A DNA stretch of 64,000 nt from Pseudomonas fluorescens (GTDB lineage: Bacteria; Pseudomonadota; Gammaproteobacteria; Pseudomonadales; Pseudomonadaceae): NCBI RefSeq assembly GCF_000967965.1, contig NZ_LACC01000023.1, forward strand, positions 1 to 64,000, given 5' to 3'. Both the position numbers and the translations under genes were made by a program. Numbering within the stretch: the stretch's first letter is position 1; every line of letters begins with the position of its first letter. Below, one piece after another: positions 59,579-64,000 of the stretch. The notes beneath the pieces were generated by a model. That model was not told the DNA's origin. It was given only the letters and a program-made list of their open reading frames with translations, and ran no database searches.

Positions 59579-60202
59579 ATGTGTGGACGTTATGCCCTGT
59601 TTCGCTGGAACCCCGCCTTCGCGGCGCTGCCTGGTTTTCCCGCCGACCAGCAGGCGCAGTGGAACATTTCCCCCAATGATTCGGTGTTGATGCTGCGGGC
59701 CGAGCCTGACGGCCAGCGCACGCTGGCTCGTGCCCGCTGGGGCCTGACGCCCCCCTGGCTGACCGATCTGTCTCGCACCCCGGCCCACGCCCGCGCCGAA
59801 ACCGTTGCCGAACAGCCAATGTTTCGCCAGGCCTTGCGCGAGCGCCGCTGCCTGTTGCCGGCCAATGGTTTCTACGAATGGCGCGGTACGACGCGCAAGC
59901 GCCCGTACTGGCTGACGCCGGGGGAGGGCTCGTCATTATTTTTTGCGGCGATCTGGGAGGCGTATCCGGTGCAGGAGCAGGTGTGGCTGAGTACCGCCGT
60001 GATTACCCAGCCGGCGGCGAGCCAGCGGCGGCCGTTGATTCTTGATGAGGCGGGGCAGGCCGCGTGGCTGGATCCCGAGACGCCGTTGCATGCTTTGCAA
60101 GCCTTGCTGGCCAGCGAGCCTGCCGCATTGCGCGAACGGGTCCTGGCCAACATGGTGAATGATCCGAAGCTCAATGGGCCGGAGTGCCTCACTCCGGGTT
60201 GA
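59579..60202 (+). CDS. SRAP/YedK (HMCES-like) domain protein with altered active site
   Basis: 207 residues. The N-terminal Cys2 (MCGRYALF) that forms a thiazolidine with abasic DNA in YedK/HMCES is present, as is the Glu100 in PANGFYEWRG. However the position of Asn75 of YedK (NARxE) reads H70 in PAHARAETV, and the position of catalytic His160 (IHDRRP) reads Ser/Gln in AASQRRPLIL near 148. Two of the four residues known to act in crosslinking and reversal are therefore changed. Either this is a pseudomonad variant with altered chemistry or a non-crosslinking paralogue. Follows the DUF2007 gene by 35 bases. Confidence 0.88.
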   Translation: MCGRYALFRWNPAFAALPGFPADQQAQWNISPNDSVLMLRAEPDGQRTLARARWGLTPPWLTDLSRTPAHARAETVAEQPMFRQALRERRCLLPANGFYEWRGTTRKRPYWLTPGEGSSLFFAAIWEAYPVQEQVWLSTAVITQPAASQRRPLILDEAGQAAWLDPETPLHALQALLASEPAALRERVLANMVNDPKLNGPECLTPG

Positions 60203-60226
60203 GTTATTGGGTGGCTGAACCGGCCC

Positions 60227-60247
60227 CATCGCGAGCAAGCTCGCGAA
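60227..60247. repeat. Solitary REP half-element
   Basis: ATCGCGAGCAAGCTCGCGAAG is a single stem of the GAGCGAGCTTGCTCGC family without its partner, between SRAP and the chemoreceptor. Confidence 0.6.
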
Positions 60248-60260
60248 GAGGGCCTGAAGG

Positions 60261-62402
60261 TCAAACCCTGAACTGATTGATCAAGCGTCGCTGCTGCTCG
60301 GCCAGCTTGGTCAAGTCCGCACTGGCCGCACTCGACTCATCCGCACCACCGGCCACTTCGTTGGCCACTTGGCCGATGTTGATCACGTTGCGGTTGATGT
60401 CGTCCGCCACTGCACTTTGCTCTTCAGCCGCGCTGGCAATCTGGGTGTTCATGTCGTTGATCACCGACACCGCTTGAGTAATGGTTTCCAGCGCTTCGGC
60501 AGCCTTGGCCGCGTGCTGCACGCTTTCGTCCGTGCGGTTCTGGCTGTCTTCCATGACCCGCACCACGTCCCGCGTGCCTTGTTGCAGCTGCTGAATCATG
60601 GCCTGGATTTCTTCGGTGGCCTTTTGCGTCTTCTGCGCCAGGTTACGCACCTCGTCGGCCACCACGGCAAAACCTCGGCCCTGTTCACCAGCGCGGGCGG
60701 CTTCGATGGCCGCGTTCAGGGCCAGCAGGTTGGTCTGCTCGGCGATCCCGCGAATGGCAGTGAGGATGGCGTTGATGTTTTCGCTGTCCTTGGCCAGGGT
60801 TTGCACCACGCCGACAGCCCGGCCGATTTCCACGGCGAGGGCGCCAATCGAGTTCGAGGTGTCGCGCACGATCTGCATGCCCTGGCTCGCGGCTTGGTCG
60901 GCATGGCTGGCGGCTTGTGCGGCCTGGGTCGCATTGCGCGCCACGTCCTGGGCGGTGGCGGTCATTTCCTGCACGGCGGTGGCCACCTGATCGATCTCGG
61001 CCATCTGCTTGTGCACACCGGTGTTGGTGCGGATGGCGATGTCGGCGGTGTGTTCCGACGAATCGCTGACGCTCTGCACCGACGTCACCACCTGGGTGAT
61101 CATCGCCTGCAACTTGGCCAGGAAAGTATTGAAACCCTTGGCGATCGAGCCCAGTTCATCGGCACGGTCGCTGCTCAGGCGTCGGGTCAGGTCACCTTCG
61201 CCCTGGGCGATATCGTCGAGCATGGCCACCATCTGCTTGAGCGGGCGGGCGATGCCGTGGCCCACCAGCCAGATCACCAGCAAGCCGATACCGGCAATCA
61301 CCAGGCCGACCATCGCCATGCCGAAGGTGTCGGATTTGCGCTGTGCGTCCAGGTCGGCCTGGAGTTTTTGCAGGTCGGCCATGACCGCATTCAGCGGCAA
61401 TTGCAGCATCAGGGTCCAGCGGGCATCGGTCTGGCCGATGCCGAACGGCAGGTACAACTCGATCCGGCCCTGGGCCTTGTCGACGGTGTAGGTAACTTCG
61501 CCGCGCTTGAGATTGGCCATGTTGGCGATCTGTTTGCTGTCGAGGATGTCGCTGACCTTCTCGCCGAATTTGCCCGGATCCTTGGTGTAGGCAACGATCC
61601 GGCCATTGCCGCCGATCAGGGCCATTTCCCCGGCGCCGCTGTAGAGTTTCTGGTTGGCGCCCAGGAGCATTTCCTGGATGAAGTTCACCGACAGGTCGGC
61701 GCCGACGATGCCCTGGAAAGCGCCGTTGAGCATGATCGGTTCAATGAAGGAGGCGAGCATGACGATTTTATCGCCGACCTTATAAGGCGCCGGATCGATC
61801 ACGCAGGATTTTTTGGTTTCTTTCGAGCACAGGTAGTACTCGCTGGCGCGCACGCCGGTGGACAGGGTCTTCTGGTCGTCGACGTCCACCAGTTTGTCCA
61901 GGCCCAGGGTGCCGTCGTCGTTGCGGAACCACCAGGGCAGGAAACGCCCGTTGGCGGCGTCGATGCCGACTACCTGGGTGCCGACGTAGGCCGCGTCGTT
62001 GTGATCCAGTGCGTCTTTTTCCCAGCCGATGTAAGTGCCGAGGATCTTCGGGTTCTTGACCACGTTTTCCTTGATCAGGCCGATAAGTTGCTCGCGGCTG
62101 AGGCTCAGTGCCGGCTGGCCGTCGGCCCTCGGTGTGCCGATCAGGGCGTTCACTCGCACCAGTCCGCCGGCAATCAGCAGCGGTGCTTCGAGTTCGCGCT
62201 GGATCTGGCTGACCTGGGTTTGCGCCAGGGACGTCAGGCGCTGTTCGATGACTTGCTCGAATTGGGCCTGGGTCCGCTCCTGGACCATGTCTTGGGTCCG
62301 GGCGCCGGAGAACAGCGCGTACACCACCAGCGCTGCCACGACACTAAGGACAATGGCGCCGGCAAGGGCCGCCACGGAAAACTGGATCGACTTGAATTTC
62401 AT
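60261..62402 (-). CDS. Methyl-accepting chemotaxis protein with Cache-type sensor domain
   Basis: 713 residues from the ATG at 62402. First helix FSVAALAGAIVLSVVAALVV (about 8-27), second MAMVGLVIAGIGLLVIWLVG near 360, leaving about 330 periplasmic residues. GTYIGWEKDALDHNDAAYVG and GRFLPWWFRNDDGTL belong to a double-Cache domain; the ligand is not readable from it. HAMP follows, then a signalling domain with AIEAARAGEQGRGFAVVADE. A different sensor from the first chemoreceptor in the window. Confidence 0.9.
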   Translation of the reverse strand: MKFKSIQFSVAALAGAIVLSVVAALVVYALFSGARTQDMVQERTQAQFEQVIEQRLTSLAQTQVSQIQRELEAPLLIAGGLVRVNALIGTPRADGQPALSLSREQLIGLIKENVVKNPKILGTYIGWEKDALDHNDAAYVGTQVVGIDAANGRFLPWWFRNDDGTLGLDKLVDVDDQKTLSTGVRASEYYLCSKETKKSCVIDPAPYKVGDKIVMLASFIEPIMLNGAFQGIVGADLSVNFIQEMLLGANQKLYSGAGEMALIGGNGRIVAYTKDPGKFGEKVSDILDSKQIANMANLKRGEVTYTVDKAQGRIELYLPFGIGQTDARWTLMLQLPLNAVMADLQKLQADLDAQRKSDTFGMAMVGLVIAGIGLLVIWLVGHGIARPLKQMVAMLDDIAQGEGDLTRRLSSDRADELGSIAKGFNTFLAKLQAMITQVVTSVQSVSDSSEHTADIAIRTNTGVHKQMAEIDQVATAVQEMTATAQDVARNATQAAQAASHADQAASQGMQIVRDTSNSIGALAVEIGRAVGVVQTLAKDSENINAILTAIRGIAEQTNLLALNAAIEAARAGEQGRGFAVVADEVRNLAQKTQKATEEIQAMIQQLQQGTRDVVRVMEDSQNRTDESVQHAAKAAEALETITQAVSVINDMNTQIASAAEEQSAVADDINRNVINIGQVANEVAGGADESSAASADLTKLAEQQRRLINQFRV

Positions 62403-62673
62403 GGGGGCTCCGCACGGGAAAGGACGTCTGCGGAGCTGTATCGGCAGGGTGTCGGGCGGGCATGAGCGTGGGCAGTTGAAATGACTGTTTTTGCATGCCG
62501 GATGTCGTAATTGAATCAATGCGCGTGTGATGAATTGCGGGTTGTCGCTGTATGTGAATTTTTTTCTACGGCGATGAGAGATTTGTCCGAATTGTGCGTC
62601 TTACATCCATTGTATCTGGCGTCGATACATTTCCACGCCTAGGATACGCGGCATGTTTTCTGGGAGTTTTTTG

Positions 62674-63492
62674 ATGAACAAGATTTTGGTTGTCAGCGCA
62701 CTGAGCACAGCGCTGCTGCTCACCGGTTGTCAGTCGGTCAATACCACCAGCGGCGGTGCCGTGGGCATTGAACGCAAGCAGTACATGTTCAGCATGTTGT
62801 CCTCGCAAGAGGTCGACCAGATGTACGCTCAGTCCTATCAGAAGACCGTGGGCGAAGCGTCCAGCAAAGGTGTGCTGGACAAAACCAGCGCTGAAGCCAG
62901 ACGGGTTCAGGCGATTGCCGACCGGCTGATTGCCCAGGCGCCGACGTTTCGTCCGGACGCGGCCCAGTGGAAGTGGGAAGTCAACCTGATCAAGAGCGAT
63001 GAGCTCAACGCCAACTGCGGCCCTGGCGGCAAGATCATCTTTTACACCGGGTTGATCGACACCCTGAAGCTGACCGACGATGAAATCGCCGCGATCATGG
63101 GCCATGAAATCGCCCACGCCCTGCGCGAGCACGGTCGTGAAGCGATGTCCAAGGCTTACGGCATCGAAATGGCCAAGCAGGGCGCCGGTGCCTTGTTAGG
63201 ATTGGGGCAGGACACCATGGCCCTGGCCGATACCGTGGCCAACTACGGCATGACCTTGCCCAACAGCCGCGCCAATGAAAACGAGGCGGACCTGATTGGC
63301 CTGGAACTGGCCGCCCGCGCCGGTTACAACCCGAATGCCGCGATCACCCTGTGGAACAAGATGAGCAAGGTCTCGGATGGTGCGCCACCGGAGTTCATGA
63401 GTACTCACCCGGCGTCGTCGAGCCGTATTGCGGCGTTGCAGGCGGCGATTCCGAAAGTCATGCCGCTTTACGAGCAAGCCAAGAAGTCCTGA
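62674..63492 (+). CDS. M48 family metalloprotease lipoprotein
   Basis: 272 residues from the ATG at 62674, with GGGAG upstream; the frame is open from 62653. The lipoprotein signal is LSTALLLTGCQS (Cys about 17). The zinc motif HEIAHALREHG near 153 gives HExxH, and the third ligand Glu lies in NENEADLIGLELA near 200. LNANCGPGGKIIFYTGLID precedes it. Related to YcaL/LoiP, periplasmic proteases anchored in the outer membrane. Single gene. Confidence 0.92.
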   Translation: MNKILVVSALSTALLLTGCQSVNTTSGGAVGIERKQYMFSMLSSQEVDQMYAQSYQKTVGEASSKGVLDKTSAEARRVQAIADRLIAQAPTFRPDAAQWKWEVNLIKSDELNANCGPGGKIIFYTGLIDTLKLTDDEIAAIMGHEIAHALREHGREAMSKAYGIEMAKQGAGALLGLGQDTMALADTVANYGMTLPNSRANENEADLIGLELAARAGYNPNAAITLWNKMSKVSDGAPPEFMSTHPASSSRIAALQAAIPKVMPLYEQAKKS

Positions 63493-63526
63493 TTGAGTTC
63501 AACAAAAGATGAGACTCCTCGGCTTT

Positions 63527-63659
63527 TGTGGCGAGGGAGCTTGCTCCCGCTCGGCTGCGGAGCAGTCGTAGATCCTGATTACGCGTCGAATCTGACAAAA
63601 CGCGATCATCTGGTTTGGGGCTGCTATGCAGCCCAGCGGGAGCAAGCTCCCTCGCCACA
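63527..63659. repeat. Long inverted repeat, GCGAGGGAGCTTGCTCCC type
   Basis: TGTGGCGAGGGAGCTTGCTC..CGGCTGC and its inverted copy GCAGCCCAGCGGGAGCAAGC..TCGCCACA bound a 133-base element, the second member of the family seen at 57657. Located between the M48 gene and the convergent GDT1 gene. Confidence 0.85.
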
Positions 63660-63676
63660 ATGACTGCCTTACCCCG

Positions 63677-64000
63677 TCAAACCCACCCGCTGCTCTGCAT
63701 CGCCTTGTACACCGCGACAATCGCCAGGATGAAGAACGCCGACGCCGCCAGTCGACGGATCAGGGTCAATGGCAATTTGTCCGCGGCAAAGTTACCGGCC
63801 AATACCACGGGCACGTTGGCAATCAGCATGCCGAGGGTGGTACCGATGATCACCAGCCAAAGCTCTGGATACTGGGCTGCGAGCATTACTGTCGCGATCT
63901 GCGTCTTGTCGCCGATTTCCGCCAGGAAGAACGCGATAAGCGTGGTCAGGAACGGCCCGAACTTGCGGGCGGTGCTGGCCTCGTCGTCATCCATCTTGTC
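63677..64000 (-). CDS. TMEM165/GDT1 family cation transporter, cut by window end
   Basis: The C-terminal ~107 residues, with the 5' end beyond base 64000; the frame stays open to the edge. LTTLIAFFLAEIGDKTQIAT has the second ExGDK(T/S) motif of the family, and the next segments (LWLVIIGTTLGMLIANVPVV, RLAASAFFILAIVAVYKAM) are membrane helices. The family carries Mn2+/Ca2+ and in bacteria (MneA) exports Mn2+. The start lies outside, so regulation (for example a manganese riboswitch) cannot be checked. Confidence 0.85.
   Translation of the reverse strand, partial: DKMDDDEASTARKFGPFLTTLIAFFLAEIGDKTQIATVMLAAQYPELWLVIIGTTLGMLIANVPVVLAGNFAADKLPLTLIRRLAASAFFILAIVAVYKAMQSSGWV

Noticed and set aside
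60369..62465. A 698-codon open frame on the plus strand opposite the second chemoreceptor
   Set aside because: It is an antisense shadow caused by GC-rich third positions; the minus-strand frame has clear HAMP and signalling motifs.

Overview
The window is a chromosomal segment of a fluorescent-group Pseudomonas (P. fluorescens/P. putida-like). This rests on recognisable Pseudomonas proteins (PagL, RplY, Pth, Prs, Mqo, an AruH/AruI-type enzyme pair), GC-rich coding with GTG starts, and several copies of the intergenic hairpin repeats (cores GAGCGAGCTTGCTCGC and GCGAGGGAGCTTGCTCCC) that are abundant in fluorescent pseudomonads. The gene order from ychF to the mqo region follows, from memory, the order of P. 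aeruginosa PA4673 down to about PA4636. No phage, integrase, transposase, plasmid origin, CRISPR array or rRNA is visible.

Layout. (1) 1-2865: the 3' end of a phospholipase D-family gene, followed by two overlapping paralogous Sel1-repeat lipoproteins. This is the arrangement of a type VI secretion Tle5b/PldB effector with tandem immunity proteins. (2) 2.9-10.4 kb: single-gene metabolism: flavin reductase-like protein, cupin, AraC regulator, D-Ala-D-Ala ligase, gamma-glutamyltransferase lipoprotein and two M14-like zinc hydrolases. (3) 10.7-18.3 kb: a seven-gene catabolic operon combining AruI-like TPP decarboxylase, M20 amidohydrolase, a complete polar amino acid ABC importer and AruH-like aminotransferase. 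(4) tRNA-Met, then on the minus strand a Pot-type ABC importer with an amidase, faced by a LysR regulator across a shared region with TTTTAACA half-sites. (5) 25.2-28.9 kb: chemoreceptor and Fsr-type MFS exporter.

(6) 29.0-41.6 kb is conserved housekeeping: ychF-pth, rplY, prs, tRNA-Gln, ispE-lolB-TPR lipoprotein, and divergently hemA-prfA-prmC-moeB-murI and pagL. (7) 41.7-49.3 kb is a probable light and photodamage response cluster: cysteine-cluster protein, SDR, photolyase, class II LitR-like MerR regulator, YbgA, renalase-like flavoenzyme, and divergently a TIGR01777 epimerase and ferrochelatase. Two intergenic regions in this cluster share the arrangement TGTACA-N13-GTATAA plus a distal TGTACA, so I propose them as LitR-type operators. 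(8) 49.3-55.1 kb: purine/pyrimidine salvage (uraA-upp, hpt), WbuC, two small conserved proteins and mqo. (9) 55.1-64 kb: small unknown proteins, YajG lipoprotein, acyltransferase, a CPXCG/DUF2007 small-gene pair, an SRAP-family protein lacking two active-site residues, a second chemoreceptor, an M48 lipoprotein and the end of a GDT1-family transporter.

Most of the window is ordinary core genome. The parts worth following up are the AruHI-like operon, the light-cluster operators, the atypical SRAP protein and the truncated-by-window Tle5 module.
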